A DNA stretch of 64,000 nucleotides from Nepenthes gracilis (GCA_033239525.1 BSYO01000002.1:14914626-14978625), one strand, 5' to 3'; positions 11,152 to 23,035 are shown, numbered from the stretch's first letter. Made by a program: numbers and translations. The notes: generated by a model from the sequence alone, not told the origin.

Positions 11152-12151
11152 TTGCTTGTCAACAGATCTAGTGGGACTGGGGATCCAGTGGGGACATCAA
11201 CCATTGCCTCCTCAGGAGATAGAGCCTTATCCATCAGCACATCCTTATCGGCCAAGCAATGGGAGGGTGCAATTAGATTATCCTCAGTCTCCTTAAGAAC
11301 TATGACATGAACCCTCTACCACACGGCCTATGAGGATGCCTCACACAAAAGAATTTTGGGGGGGGGGGGTTGTGGACGAGGAACTTGGGTGGATACCTTA
11401 CGTGAAGGAACCTCCAGGGAAGAGAAGAGGAACATATGACTAAGCCATTCTTTCAGTCCTAACATTCTCCATGTACTAATCAATGACAACATTAGTGTCC
11501 ACCGACTTCGCATCCCAAGCAGATGGGGCTGAGTTGCTAAGGCCTTGGCTAGAAGGTTGCTCAGACTGGTCATCCTCAAGCGTGCTCTTTGAGTAGACCT
11601 CAAGAAAAGTCCCTTATGCCACCTTGAATGGTGTGAGAGAATATCAACCACACCATTAGCCACAACGATGGTATACTAACCGATAGGACAGAGCATTAGA
11701 TATTAAAAAAGATAATTGTCTCACATAGCTCATTAGTGTGCTTTATGACGAGGTTTAACTTGACTTGGAAGTGAAGTCCTCGCCTTGATTCACTAAATCC
11801 AAAGAGACTGAGTTCACGTTACCCCACTGATTAAATAGAGGCCAATCATCAATAAGCCAAATGAAGAAAAACATATCTTTCTAATGTTTCACCAAATCAG
11901 GATTTCTCCCATAAATATTATATGATGTCCATAGGATTGTTGAAATCAAGTCACTTTTTTGGTTAAACCTAAAAACGAGTTTAACTAGTTAGGCTGGAAA
12001 ATGATTTAGAAAACTACAAGATATCAAATAACATTTGGGAGAAATTGTGCGATGAAGACACGGAGGGTGTCCATTACTTCTACAAATTCTTTCCTAATGG
12101 GAATGCAAAGTCCATTATTCAAATAAGCTTCATAATCACGTGGAGACGAAG
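11152..12151 (-). pseudogene. Antisense ORF of G1, middle segment
   Basis: On the - strand, starting at the copia A insertion site, the reading Y-L-N-N-G-L-C-I-P-I-R-K-E-F resembles the Y-x-x-x-F-x-x-G-L-R-x-P-L motif of the so-called putative gypsy-type transposon domain (PF04195-like). It is followed by L-V-K-H-W-K-D-M-F-F-F (about 11900-11860), an almost exact counterpart of L-V-K-N-W-K-G-K-F-L in G2. Further on the frame is broken; a proline- and serine-rich stretch lies near 11350, next to a run of ten G at about 11359. It continues at 7287. Confidence 0.55.
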
Positions 12152-12580
12152 TGTTGGTGTCATTCCCTTGTGGGAAAAATGGCCACGGACTTTTGCATGG
12201 ATTTGGTCTCGTGGAATTATGAGCCAATTGTCAAAAGATTCTGAAAATGGACAAGAATATTATGTGATGTCCGAAGGCTTTCTTCAGTTGAGGCACGAGG
12301 ACTCTGATGATGTACATGTACTACATGGCATGAAAATCGAGGATATGAGCAGTCTATAAATAATGCCCGAGGTCATCAGTTGAGGACCGAGGATCTTGGG
12401 CATTAAAGGAGGTATTATTGAAGGCGTCGTTTATGTACAAGACACGATAATTTGCTGAGCATGTGAGATCTGTAGAGAATATGTGCAATCTTTACAGAGT
12501 GGGTGCCGTTTCTAAAAGACAAGTATGTCCACCACATTGGCTTGATTGTTATTATCAACTAGCCTACGTGTGTATATATG

Positions 12581-12625
<45 letters not shown>

Positions 12626-12979
12626 GTTTGAGAGAAGAGGTGGATCATGGAGTGAGAGTGTAAGAAATTTCCAATGGAGAAAAGAGTGAAGAAAAGAAGA
12701 GTAGTGAGTAAAAATAATAGAGTGTGTTCTTGTGCTCTATTCTTCATCTTTGTCTTAGAGGTTTGTGTAGCCGAGTGGTTTCTGTAACCATCTTTCATAT
12801 AGTGAATTTGTTTGTGGATTAAATGTCTCGTAATTTTTCCTTATTTCAGAAGGATTTTTCACATAAAATTTTCGTTGTGTTTCTCCTCTATTTTATTCCT
12901 CTTTATTGCCGTTTTATTTGCGGTGTGTGGGTGTCGTTTGGTGTGTTCCTATCCGACCGACCCTTTTCGTCGACCAACA
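12152..12979 (+). repeat. 5' LTR of copia element A
   Basis: 828 bp, TG...CA bounded. Contains a long TA microsatellite (about 12585-12619) where the U3/R promoter is expected, and GTGGATTAAATGTCTCGTAATTTT-type sequence near 12810 shared with the 3' LTR and, in diverged form, with the LTRs of element B. Confidence 0.9.
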
Positions 12980-13019
12980 AGTGGTATTAAAGAAAGTTTC
13001 TTTAACCGGTGATTTTATT

Positions 13020-13790
13020 GAACGCTGTTGATGAAGGTTGGAAGCAAGATGATTTGTTTAAATGGCACCAACTATGACACATGGTATAGAAAGATGTCCG
13101 ACCTGCTGGTTGTCAAATTCATGCATTTTTGGTGTTCGCCACTCAAAAGCTTGAGGCAAAATCGGAAGAGGAATGGACGTTGGAGAACATACAAGTGTGT
13201 GGTTATATACGACAATTCATAGATGATAATGTATATAACTACATTAGAAGTGAGACAAATACCAAGGTGTTGTGGAAAAAGTTGGAGACACTCTATGCCT
13301 CCAAAACTGGCAACAATAAGATTTATCACCTGATGAGGTTGATGCAGATTCGATACAAGGATGGCTTATTCGTTACAGATTACTTGAACGAATTTCAAGG
13401 ATGTGTAGACTGGTTGAGTGGCATGGGTATTAAGTTCGAGGACGAAGTGTTAGGTCTCTAGCTCTTGACAACCCTACCAGACTCATGGGAGGTGATGAGA
13501 ATCACCATTGCCAACACAGTTCCTAATGGCATCGTGATGTTAGAGATGACCAAAGGAGTCGTGCTGAATGAGGAGATGAGACGGCTATCTCAAGGGACCT
13601 CAACCTCTCAACACTCTTAGGTGCTCATGACAGAGTCATGGGAAACGAGCAAAGGCCGTGCTCCAAAGTCTAAAAAAAAGGGCTGGAGTAAATCTCGATC
13701 AAGGTTTCAAAATATGTAGTGTCATTACTGTGAAAAAAAGGCCACATTACGAGGTATTATTATAAGTGAAAGTGTAAAAATGTAGAAAAG
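13020..13790 (+). pseudogene. Gag of copia element A
   Basis: Copia gag with L-N-G-T-N-Y-D-T-W near the start (about 13060-13085), I-R-S-E-T-N-T-K-V-L-W-K-K-L-E-T-L-Y and L-M-R-L-M-Q-I-R-Y-K-D-G. A decayed zinc knuckle C-H-Y-C-E-K-K lies near 13720. A frameshift near 13130 and stops near 13460 and 13618 break the frame. Confidence 0.8.
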
Positions 13791-13899
13791 GAGAAAGGTG
13801 AAAAGGGACGAGGTGATGAAAACTCATCGGTCTCTATTGTTATAAGAGGTGATCTCCTTTTGACTTGTGAAGCAGATGATGTTGTAAATTTGGCCGAGT

Positions 13900-15240
13900 A
13901 GGAGGCCGACTGGGTGGTAGATTCTGGTGCATCCATCCACGTCACCTCTCGAAGGGAGTTCTTTACATCTTACACTTCAAGTGATTTTAGAGTGTTCAAG
14001 ATGGGTAATATGGAGACATACAGAGTTGTTGGCCATGGTAACGTGTCTCTTGTCACCAACAATGGAACATGACTGTTCTAAAGGGATGTACGATATGTTC
14101 CTGACATGCAGATGAACATTATCTCAGTAGGAAGACTTGATGATGCTGGATTTTGTAACGTTTTTAGCAATGGGGCCTATAAACTAACCAGAGGGTCTCT
14201 GGTAGTTGTACAAGGGAGAAAGATGTTTGATCTTTGTGTTGCAGGCCTCTGCTGAGATTGGAGAGGTCAACGCTACTAGTAGTACGGAGTCCTCGGACTT
14301 ATAGCATCGGAGATTAGGCCACATGAGTGAGAGAGGAATGAGTCACTTGACCAGAAAGGGTCTCATTCTAGAAATGAATGAGGACGTATTGAAGAGTTGC
14401 TCTCACTGCATGGCGGGGAAGCAGAGAAGAGTTTCTTTCCAAGGAGACTCATTCTTCAAAAGGTCCGAGGTGCTTGAGCTTGTTCACACCAATATCTGCA
14501 GACCATTTAAGGAGAAGTCCTTTGGAGGGGCACAATATTTTATCTCGTACATTGATGACTGCTCGAGGAAGTTGTGGGTATATCCACTTAAATATAAGGA
14601 TCAGGTCCTTGAAGTATTTAAGCAATTTTATACTTTAGTTGAACGTGAGACGGGAAAGAAGTTAAAAGTCATTCGGAGTGATAATAGCGAAGAATATATT
14701 GGGGCATTTGACACCTATTGTAGGTCTCATGGCATTCGGTGTCAAAGAATGCTACCAAAGACACCGTAATTAAACGGCGTGATTGAGTGGATGAACAGCA
14801 CATTGATGGATAGGATTAGATGCATATTGTTAAAGGCAAAGCTTACAAGACCCTTTTAGGCTGAAGCCCTGAAGACGGTGACTTATGTTATCAATAGGTC
14901 GCCCAGTAAACCTCTAAACGGTGAAGTCCCAGAGAAGATATGGAATGAAAATGAGCCATCCTATAATCATTTTCAGACATTTGAAGGTAAGGCCTTTTTT
15001 TATGTTTCGAAAGATGAGAGGACTAAGTTTCTGCTAAAGACGAAGCAATGCGTCTTTATAGGCTACAACGAAGATGAACTTAGGTACAGACTTTATGACC
15101 CAGTTGGAAAAAAGCTTGTCCGGTCGAGGGATGTGGTCTTCATCGAAGAAGATATCATTGAGGACATGAGAAAGGAGATGAAGGCATTATCCGGCGCCAG
15201 TCGGACAAACACTAGTACTGATATTGTCCGACGAATACAG
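13900..15240 (+). pseudogene. Protease and integrase of copia element A
   Basis: Protease active site V-V-D-S-G-A-S-I-H-V-T near 13915, then V-P-D-M-Q-M-N-I-I-S. The integrase starts with L-G-H-M-S and C-S-H-C-M-A-G-K (zinc-binding part, 14310-14430). In the core the usual V-H-T-D of the first catalytic aspartate reads V-H-T-N, so one DDE residue is lost. R-S-D-N-S-E-E-Y and N-G-V-I-E-W-M-N keep the other two positions. The C-terminal GKK-type segment V-F-I-G-Y-N and V-R-S-R-D-V-V-F is recognisable. Stops near 14767 and 14858. Confidence 0.85.
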
Positions 15241-15389
15241 GTGAGGGTAATACTCCAGGAATGACCGAGGAGGATAATGAAGCAGGAGTGGCACCAAATG
15301 AAAATGATGATGATGTTACTCCTCAATCGGCCGAGGAGGTTCCCGTACGACAATCCTTGAGAGAAAGACGTTCGTCCGTCTGCTTGTTA

Positions 15390-16965
15390 TCCAGTGAATA
15401 CGTCCTACTCACTAATACAGGTGAGCCTAAAGATTTTGACGAGGCTGTAAATGGTACATATAAAGAAAAATTGTTGAAAGTAATGAATGATGAGATGACT
15501 TCATTATATGAAAATCATACTTTCGAGTTGGCTAAGTTGCCTAAGGGGAAGAGAACCCTAAAGAATAAGTGAGTCTTCCGATTGAAGACATCCGAGGACA
15601 CCATGCAGCCGAGGTACAAGATGCGGCTAGTAGTAAAAGGTTTAATCAGTGCAAATGCGTGGATTTTGATGAGATTTTTGCACCGGTGGTGAAAATATCC
15701 TCCGTTCATGTTATACTTAGTTTAGCAGTTGCTTTGGATTTGGAGGTCGAGCAGTTGGATGTCTGGACAGCATTCATCCATTGTGACATTGAGAAAAAAA
15801 TTTACATGGAGCAATTGAAGGGGTTCGAGGTCACAGGAAAGGAAGGATTGGTTTGTCATTTAAGGAAGAGCCTGTACGAACTAAAAAAGGCTCCAAAATA
15901 GTGGTATAAGAAGTTTGAATCTATCATAGTCAGTCAAGGATACCAAAATGTTACTTTTGATCACTGCGTCTTTATGTAGAAATTTTTCGAGGACGACTTT
16001 GTCGTCCTTCTCCTTTATATAGATGATATATTGATCGTCGGGCAAAACAGTACTCGGATCATAAAATTGAAGGAGTAACTGGGACAGTTATTTGCCAAGA
16101 ATGACTTGGGGCAGGCGAAACAAATTTTTGGGATCAAAATACTTCACGAGCTGAAGAACAAGAAGCTCTAATGGTTCTAGGAGAGTTACATTGAAAAGGT
16201 GCTACAGTGCTTTAACATGGACAAGTCTAAACTAGTAGGCATACCACTAGCTAGCCACTTCAGGTTGAATAAGAAGAATGTTTGTCCTCGAATACAGAGA
16301 AAATCAGCATGAGAGGTATACCCTCTTTGTCAGTTGTTGGTAGTTTGATGTACACAGTTGTATGCATAGGGCAGGACATTGCACATATTGTTGGCATTGT
16401 TAGCAAATTTCTCTCAAACCCTGGGAAGGAGCACTGGTTTGCTGTGAATTGAATTTGAGATATCTCCGGAGAACTTCAAGGATGTGTCTGTGTTTTGGAG
16501 AAGAGAAACTCCAATTGGTCAGCTATACGGACGCGGACATGGCCAGGGACATTGACTCTCAAAAATCCACCTAGGGTACTTGGTCAAATTTGTCAGAGGG
16601 GCAGTCTTCTGGCAATCTAAATTGCAGAAGTATGTTACTCTTTCTACTACAGAGGTTGAGTTTATTGCAGTGATCGAGGCTAGCAAAGAGTTATTGTGAA
16701 TGAAAAGGTTAATCCAAGAGTTAGGCTTAAGGCAAAAAAAATATGTGGTGCTCTGTGACAGCCAAAGTGCCATACATTTGTGTAGGAACTCCTTATTTCA
16801 TTCAAGATCGAAACACATTGATATTTGATATCATTAGATGAGAGATGTTGTTGATGAAGGACGACTGTCAGTAGAGAAGGTCCAGTTGGATGAAAATTGG
16901 TCAAATATGATGTCTAAAGTTTTACCCAAGGGAAAGCTTGAGGCTTGCTGTGACATTACTAGGCT
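15390..16965 (+). pseudogene. Reverse transcriptase and RNase H of copia element A
   Basis: Copia RT with M-N-D-E-M-T-S-L and T-F-E-L-A-K-L-P-K-G-K (15480-15560), L-V-V-K-G-F, F-D-E-I-F-A-P-V-V-K, L-D-V-W-T-A-F-I-H and the active site L-Y-I-D-D-I-L near 16012. RNase H includes S-T-T-E-V-E-F-I-A and a tail L-P-K-G-K-L-E-A-C-C-D-I (about 16920-16955) typical of Tork/Tnt1-like elements. Several stops and frameshifts. Confidence 0.85.
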
Positions 16966-17002
16966 GACTAATTTTGTTCCCACACGGTCATGAGGGGAAG
17001 TT

Positions 17003-17866
17003 TGTTGGGGTCACTCTCTCTTGGGCAAAATGGCCGTGGACTTTTGGGCTGATTTGGTCCGCGGACTTATGAGCCAATCATCAGAGGGTTCTGAAAATGG
17101 ACGAGGACATTATGTGATGTCCGAAGGCTTTCCTCAGTTGAGCACAAGGATTCTGATGATGTACATGTGCTACGTGACGTGAAGACTGAGGACATCAACT
17201 AATGACGAAGACTATGAATAACGCCTGAGGTTATCGGTTGAGGTTCAAGGTTCTTGAGCATTACCTGGAGGTATCATTGAAGGCCCGAGGACTGGAACTC
17301 AGATAGCACACATGGAAGCCAACTTAGAAGATTTACTGAGCACGCAAGATCAATGGGGAATATGTATAGTCTTTGCAAAGTGGCCGTCGTTTCTGCAGGG
17401 CATGATAATCTACAGCGCTGTTGCAGAGTTGTACATGCGCCAGGTTGCATCCTGTACATATATCATCCACGTTGGCTTGGCCGTTGTTTTCAACAGCCTG
17501 TATATATATATATATTATATTATATTGTGTCTCAGAGAAAAGATGGATCACAAAGTGAGAGTGCGAGAGATTTCCAAGAGATAAAAAAGTGAAGAAAAGA
17601 AAAGCAGTGAGTAAAAAAACAAAGTGTGTTCTTGTGCTCTGTTATTCATTTTTGTCTCAGGGGCTTATGTAGTCGAGTGGTTTTTGTAACCATATTTCAC
17701 ATAGTGGATTTGTTTGTGGATTAAATGTCTCGTAATTTTTTTTCTTATTTCAGAAGGGTTTTTCACTTAAATTTTTGCTGTGTTTCTCATCTGTTTTATT
17801 CATCTTTATTGCCGTTTTGTTTGCTGTATGTGGGTGTCGTTTGGTGCGTTCCTCTGCCCACCAACA
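17003..17866 (+). repeat. 3' LTR of copia element A
   Basis: 864 bp, starts TGTTGGGG and ends CCACCAACA, immediately followed by the second copy of the target duplication CGAAG. Contains a shorter TA tract (17500-17523) at the position of the long one in the 5' LTR. Confidence 0.9.
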
Positions 17867-18001
17867 CGAAGCCCTATCCTTGGGTACTAAAACTGCAATG
17901 GGAATAGTTATAGAGATGTTGTACTTACCATAAAGGGCAGTGATATAGCCGCATGTTATGGATGCGGGGTTGTAAGTGACTTCTTTACTAACAGAAGCCA
18001 T
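17867..18001 (-). pseudogene. Antisense ORF of G1, N-terminal segment
   Basis: On the - strand a Met at 18001 begins M-A-S-V-S-K-E-V and runs to V-L-V-P-K-D-R-A, exactly where the copia A target duplication interrupts the frame. The reading continues in the flank at 12151 with P-R-D-Y-E-A-Y. Such a lead-in (P-x-x-D-R-x) before the Y-x-x-F-x-x-G-L motif is expected for PF04195-like proteins. The Met is the likely start, as no related sequence is visible upstream. Confidence 0.5.
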
Positions 18002-19032
18002 GACACAACCATGGATAAATAGAAGATGAAGTCGAGGGCTTGTAAGTCTAGAAGATTAGAATTGGGAAGCTTAATGTTTCGTCTGATACGAGAGGGTTTA
18101 AAAATAGTTCATAAGGTCAAGCACCTGAGAAGGAAGCGAAATGCGTTTCAGAGCAGAACTTTGTGCTAAAACTGCACGTCCCTTGCATCCAAGACAACGC
18201 TTCCTAACTTGTTGGCTCTTTGTTTTTCAAATTGATGTGTTTGGGTTCAAAGAAGATGAATCACTAGGGTAAGAGCCAAGGAGGGAGGCTACATGTCAGT
18301 CAGTAGGAATTGACTACTACCCAAGGGAAGGAGATGCATTTGTTGTGTTAATAGCCCGTCATCTGAAGCGCTGAAGGCCGTTACGATGATAACGTCATAT
18401 GATTACAATGGAACACGCTATTCGACCTCAATGGAAAAACTAAAAATCCTATTAACCCTCAAGGCAGGCGAATGGGAGAGTGGAGTTGCATCGACGCCAG
18501 AAAAATCACAGATTATACAACGCCACATGGCAGTCGTCGGATCTAATTCAATGGCTTTTGTTTTTTTATTAGACGATTGTAGACAACCATTTGCTTTTTT
18601 TTAATAAAAAAATATTTTTTATTTAATAAAATGAAAAACAGTGAGAGTTAGATTTGATTTAACTACTACCATATAGTATTGTATGCTCTGTGACACCTCT
18701 GACGTCGCAGCGCCCCTCATTGTGGCGAATAGTGCTGATAAAATCAATATTAAACTCATAAAATAATTTAGTGATCAATATAACACTGAGAAAACATTTA
18801 AAATAAGTCTCAAATGTTAGAAATTTGAGTTGTCTGGATCTCTAGAGGATAGATGTCAGTATTAAAATTCAATATAGTGATTTGCCACGTGTATGAAGAG
18901 GTCTGAAAGGGTATTGTTGGGATGCACTAATTAATTAAAACCTTAAGTAGTCATGTTTTTCAAAAGGAACAAACAAAAGTCTAAGGAAGAAATGAGTAAA
19001 TTAATAGTCCGACGTGTGTACAAAGGTAAAGC
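18002..19032. other. Unassigned region after G1 antisense ORF
   Basis: About 1 kb without recognisable coding sequence. It should contain the end of G1 (purine tract and 3' LTR), but no second LTR copy is in the window to prove it. The open stretch at 18386-18604 has no recognisable domain. Confidence 0.3.
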
Positions 19033-19050
19033 ATACTATTATTTTATTCA

Positions 19051-19624
19051 GTTATTTAGGGGCTTTTATTCTTTTTTTTCTTCTTCTTCTTCTTTAAAAA
19101 AAAAAAAAAAAAGAACAGTTTGGCCATGCGGGCATCGCTTTTCTACATGTTCTCCTGCCGACATATGATTGGCTACTTTATTAACCTAAATTTGGACGTT
19201 CGGATTATTATGACATGGTGATGACTTATATTATTATATTATTATTGGTTCTTTGCCGATTGATATTATTAGTTGGATTTATAGGACTAACTGATTGGGA
19301 CTTTTTATTATCTTTCTTGGATTATTAGTTGATTTATTATAGAGGTAAAAGCGTGGGTTGGCTATTCCTCATGCTCTACTGCATCGTCCGATCTATATGA
19401 TATCTGTTCTCCTACCGTTCATGAATGATATTTTTTCGTTGTTTAGCTCTGCAAGTATATTGCTACCGGAGTCTATTTTTGTTTTCTCTTTGGAATCTTG
19501 TATTTCTCGGCTCGAAGTATGCCCTAACGTAGTTGTTTATCTCCAATTTATTTGAAGATTGAATATCTGGTTTGTATTCTTTTATTTTTATTAATATATT
19601 TTAATTACTTACCCAAAAAAAAAA
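19051..19624 (+). mobile_element. 5'-truncated LINE-like (non-LTR) insertion with 18-bp target duplication
   Basis: The 18-bp sequence at 19033-19050 (ATACTATTATTTTATTCA) recurs perfectly at 19625-19642. Between them is 574 bp that ends in an 11-A tail preceded by a T-rich 3' end, the structure left by target-primed reverse transcription. A pyrimidine-rich tract followed by about 16 A lies near its 5' end. No ORF2 domain remains, so it could be a LINE 3' end, a SINE-like copy or a processed transcript; a LINE 3' end fits the sequence style best. Confidence 0.7.
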
Positions 19625-19642
19625 ATACTATTATTTTATTCA

Positions 19643-20635
19643 TTTTACTCAACAAGGAAGGACAAACAAAGAAACCAGTGAACATTCCCAGATTTAGAAA
19701 GTCGATGACTAGTCCACAACAATCACTTCTCCCTCGAACGTGGGAAGAAGAAAGTCATTACATTGGGTTAGTTGATCAGTTCTTTGAAGTGGCACAGGGG
19801 TAACCAAGTGTCGACAAGAACTGGCTTTTGATGTGACTGTCATCCCTGTTAGTAATGGGCAAGGGTTCCAAAAAGGCCCCCGAGACACAATATTTTCCTT
19901 GACTACTCGGTCGGGGATGACAATCCAGTTGGCAAAGCCGCTCAAAAGAAAGGAACTAAGGCAGTCACTAATTTAAAAGAAAAAAATCAAGGCAATATTC
20001 ATCATTTGCACACTGAGGATTCCTCTCAGTCCTGGCCGGGTGATTCTCTAAGCAAGGGAAGATTTGAGGAACCTCACAAACCCCATTAACAACAAAGTTT
20101 AAGAGCAAATGATGGATGAATGAAGCTGAAGGTGAGGAAGCCCTCTTACCATAGATAGAATACCAAGCAAAAAACAGTGTGTTTTAGGTAATAAACCAAA
20201 ACAGTATGTATGAAATAAATGTAAGGAATATCTATCATCAACACCACTTAATATATTGTAACTAATTAACCCGAACGGTAATATTTCGATTCAACAAGTT
20301 TAGCTTTGTATGGAAGGAACTCTCACCGCATTGGACCTAGCTTAGACATATACCCACAAAGCCTGATTTCAAACTTTAAGACTGAAGGCTAGTGTTTAAC
20401 CCAGCCAAAAATCAAAACAAAAACAAGCCTACTTCCCAGGTAAAGGAAGAGAACTCCCTAGGAACCAACAATCACATGCGGGCCCAGGCAAGCCAGGGGC
20501 CCAACATCATGCAGACTAAGGAAGTATATCTTAGGACCACATAAAACTAGAAAAAGTGGGTCTGGTCAATGAAGTGGCCACCACATATCGCCCAACTTCT
20601 GGTCTATTCTCATAAAACCATCACTACTTTTAATT
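19643..20635. other. Intergenic region without recognised genes
   Basis: About 1 kb. Weak G/C-mixed sequence on both strands, possibly decayed transposon DNA; no domain, LTR or repeat identified. The open stretch on the - strand at 19709-19945 has no recognisable motif. Confidence 0.3.
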
Positions 20636-21092
20636 TGATATATGTCTCACAGTTGGGGAGCTTGAGGTAAAATATCCATCTTATAAGTTTGGGGACTCTT
20701 TTCCTCATAGGACGTCTTTTTAGGGTGAATTTTTTCCTTAGACTTGTACACGCATCAATGGTACTTTTATTGAAACCCTATCCCGATCCGGAGAGGGCTA
20801 CCTGTGGAGAGTTCTGATCAGAAAGGGTTACCTACGGAGGGGCTGACTTGCTGTCGTTGCGTCGGGACAAAGTGAAGTATTGTAGAGTAAAAACTGCCGA
20901 GTGAAAGCCACCAAGTAAAGTGTCGTAGAATGCAACTGTTGAAATTTACGGCTGTCAAAGGGAGGAGGAATGATGTATATCTCACATTGGAGAGTTTAAT
21001 GTAGAATCTTTAACTTATAAGTTTGGGGAATTTTTCTTCCCATAGGATGCCTTTTTAGAGTGGGCTCTTTCTCCGAACTTGTGCACACATCA
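20636..21092 (+). mobile_element. TRIM (terminal-repeat retrotransposon in miniature)
   Basis: Two direct repeats of 122 bp, 20636-20757 and 20971-21092, both start TGAT, share CTTATAAGTTTGGGGA and end in CATCA. The internal 213 bp starts with ATGGTACTTTT, a partial match to the tRNA-Met primer site TGGTATCAGAGC. It ends with the purine tract AAAGGGAGGAGGAA directly before the 3' repeat. No coding capacity. Flanks TAATT and CAATC match only 3/5, so the target duplication is decayed or absent. This size and layout fit plant TRIMs. Confidence 0.75.
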
Positions 21093-22125
21093 CAATCAAT
21101 GCCATTAGCCACAATTCCACGTGTCCATGACAAAAAATGTGCAACATGGTCATTAGCTCAAATAGCCAGCAACTAACCCATTACTTGTGTTGTGAAAGAA
21201 AATTGCTAGAGTGGAGAATGGCTTTTAGTGATCACCATAAATTGGGCTTCCCTTACCCTAAAAGGGATGGAATCTAACTTAACTCAAGAGCAATAGAGTG
21301 AAGAAGATTTTCCTCCTCACTAAAAGCTAAACACTTCAAGTCCTAGCCCTTTGGTCTTTTTATCCTTCTTTCTCACTCATTTTCCTACCCACTTGTTAGG
21401 TAATCAAAACTAATTTAAATATCAAAAAGTAATTCAAATAGCTAGTTTCAATTTCTCTTAGATTTTTATTCTAATGTGTAGTACACAGAACCTCAATTGA
21501 AGGCTTAAATGTTTAGATCAATATATATTTTAGGCCAAAACTAAATTTCAGATTTGTTTTAATACATATTGTATTGTACAAAATAAATTTATTTATTTTT
21601 ATCTATGAAAGAACAATGATAATACTCTTTGGACTCCGCCTATATTGGGATGGAAAGTCAACTTTGGATATGATTAAATTCTACCACCATAGATTTTAAA
21701 CATCATAATATCAAGAGAGAGAGAGAGAGAGAGAGTGTGTGTGTGTGTGTGTGTGTGAGTGAGTGAGTGAGTCTGTGTTTTTTTAACAATTAAGTTGCTC
21801 ATTGTTTTATAAACATTATCAAAATTATTATCAATTTTTTTTTAGTTTTATTTTTTTAAATGAGCATTACCCAAATCACCCCTTTGCCTTCCCAATATGG
21901 AGTCCAAGTTGTGAGAGTCTATTGCCCAACTAGAAATGACGTTATGTATTAAAACACATATAGACTAATATAGACCGGTTATTTATACAATGTGTGTTAC
22001 ATTTAATTATTAAGACATATAACACTTATTTTTTTTTAAGTATTGGACATAATATAATTATATGACACTACCATTTTAATTATATAATTATACGACACTA
22101 TAATATTAATTATATAATGTTATGT
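21093..22125. other. AT-rich intergenic region
   Basis: No gene recognised. Contains a compound GA/GT/GAGT microsatellite (21714-21772) and AT-rich sequence with TATA-like palindromes near 22060-22120. Confidence 0.4.
21714..21772. repeat. Compound microsatellite (GA)n(GT)n(GAGT)n
   Basis: Read directly from the sequence: about eleven GA units, about eleven GT units, then GAGT units. Confidence 0.95.
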
Positions 22126-22860
22126 TTGTTAGGGTTATTTTTATGATTGTTATATTCCGTGACCATATATAATCTTGTGTAGATGTCGGTTTGTGTTTCG
22201 TCGAAGTGATATATCAACATAACTCTCCACCTGCTCGAGCCCAAAATCCCAAAATCCTGCGCTCGTCGTGAGCTCTCCACCCGCTCGAGCCCAAAATCCT
22301 GAAGCCATACACTCGCTGTGAGCTTGCTATGAGCTCAAGCGCAAAATCTCGAAACCCCCTGCTTGCTTCTCGCCTTCTGCTCGCTCGAGCGTATGTAGGC
22401 TTTCTCACGAAACCCTCCGTGTGCCCGCCGCGTGGTCGAGCCACGCTCAAGCACAGCGGCAACGGGCAGAATTTTTTTAAAGTGTTTTTGAGCCCTTTAT
22501 ATATATCTACCTTATTTCAGTTGCCCATGTGGTTGCTGAGCAGTATTTGGAGCGCCTCTTTTGAGAAAAAGTCTTCTCCCTTTTTATGATTCTTGTTCCG
22601 ATTGAAAAATCGAAACTACTATGTTATGCCTCATGCTTTAACGGATTTCTCACCACCTTGCATCTCTGCGTTCGCTCTGTTGCGTTTCGCAACGCATCAC
22701 TGTGCAGCGGCCCAAAACGCTTAGCCCATTACTGTAGCAAAATATAGAAAAATCACGTTGCAAGCCCGCGCGTCAAGACTCAAACCGCGGGTGCAAGCAT
22801 GAGCAAGCAACTTCACCGTTGCGTTGCGGTCGTGCGTTTGATACACATCAGTGCGTTTAA
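22126..22860. repeat. GC-rich degenerate repeat block, probable LTR U3
   Basis: In an AT-rich setting, 22230-22460 is built from degenerate units around GCTCGAGCCCAAAATCC and related forms. A TATA-like TTTATATATATC follows (about 22497-22508). This resembles the repeat-rich U3 of plant LTRs and could belong to copia C, but it does not match the presumed 3' LTR start at 27430. Open reading stretches here are by-products of high GC. Confidence 0.35.
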
Positions 22861-23035
22861 TGTATTTAAGGATATTCTTACCATATTATTTTTAATAATA
22901 CGCGTATATATATGTATATATATATTTATATGTATACGTATATGTGCATATATATATATATATTATATATACAGTTTGTAATATAATGTTTAAAAATATA
23001 ATTATATATATATGTATGCAGTGTCTAGTAGTTAA

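Larger units (their letters stand above)
12152..17866 (+). mobile_element. Full-length copia (Tork-like) element A, inactive
   Basis: Complete 5.7-kb Ty1/copia element. LTRs lie at 12152-12979 and 17003-17866, both starting TGTTGG and ending CCAACA. A perfect 5-bp target duplication CGAAG flanks it (12147-12151 and 17867-17871). A PBS-like TGGTATTAAAGAA begins at 12982 and the purine tract GAGGGGAAGTT precedes the 3' LTR. Domains gag, protease, integrase, RT and RNase H follow the copia order. The LTRs differ at many positions (roughly one in five by eye), so the insertion is old. It splits the antisense ORF of G1. Confidence 0.93.
1..18001 (+). mobile_element. Degenerate Tat-lineage Ty3/gypsy retrotransposon G1 with nested insertions
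   Basis: Composite entry for one old element whose left end lies outside the window. Read on the + strand, decayed gag tail, protease, RT, RNase H, a second RNase H (aRNH) and integrase follow each other from 1 to about 5.65 kb. A second RNase H between the first one and the integrase is a known mark of the Tat lineage. Downstream, on the opposite strand, lies an antisense ORF in three pieces (18001-17867, 12151-11152, 7287-6230), separated by two copia insertions. Many stops and frameshifts make the element inactive. Neither LTR of G1 could be identified; the 3' LTR should lie beyond 18.0 kb. Element type is well supported, outer limits are not. Confidence 0.75.

Noticed and set aside
11355..11370. 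Run of about ten G as a functional G-quadruplex or site
   Set aside because: Inside a dead pseudogene and adjacent to decayed sequence; may be slippage or a sequencing artefact. No supporting G-tracts nearby.
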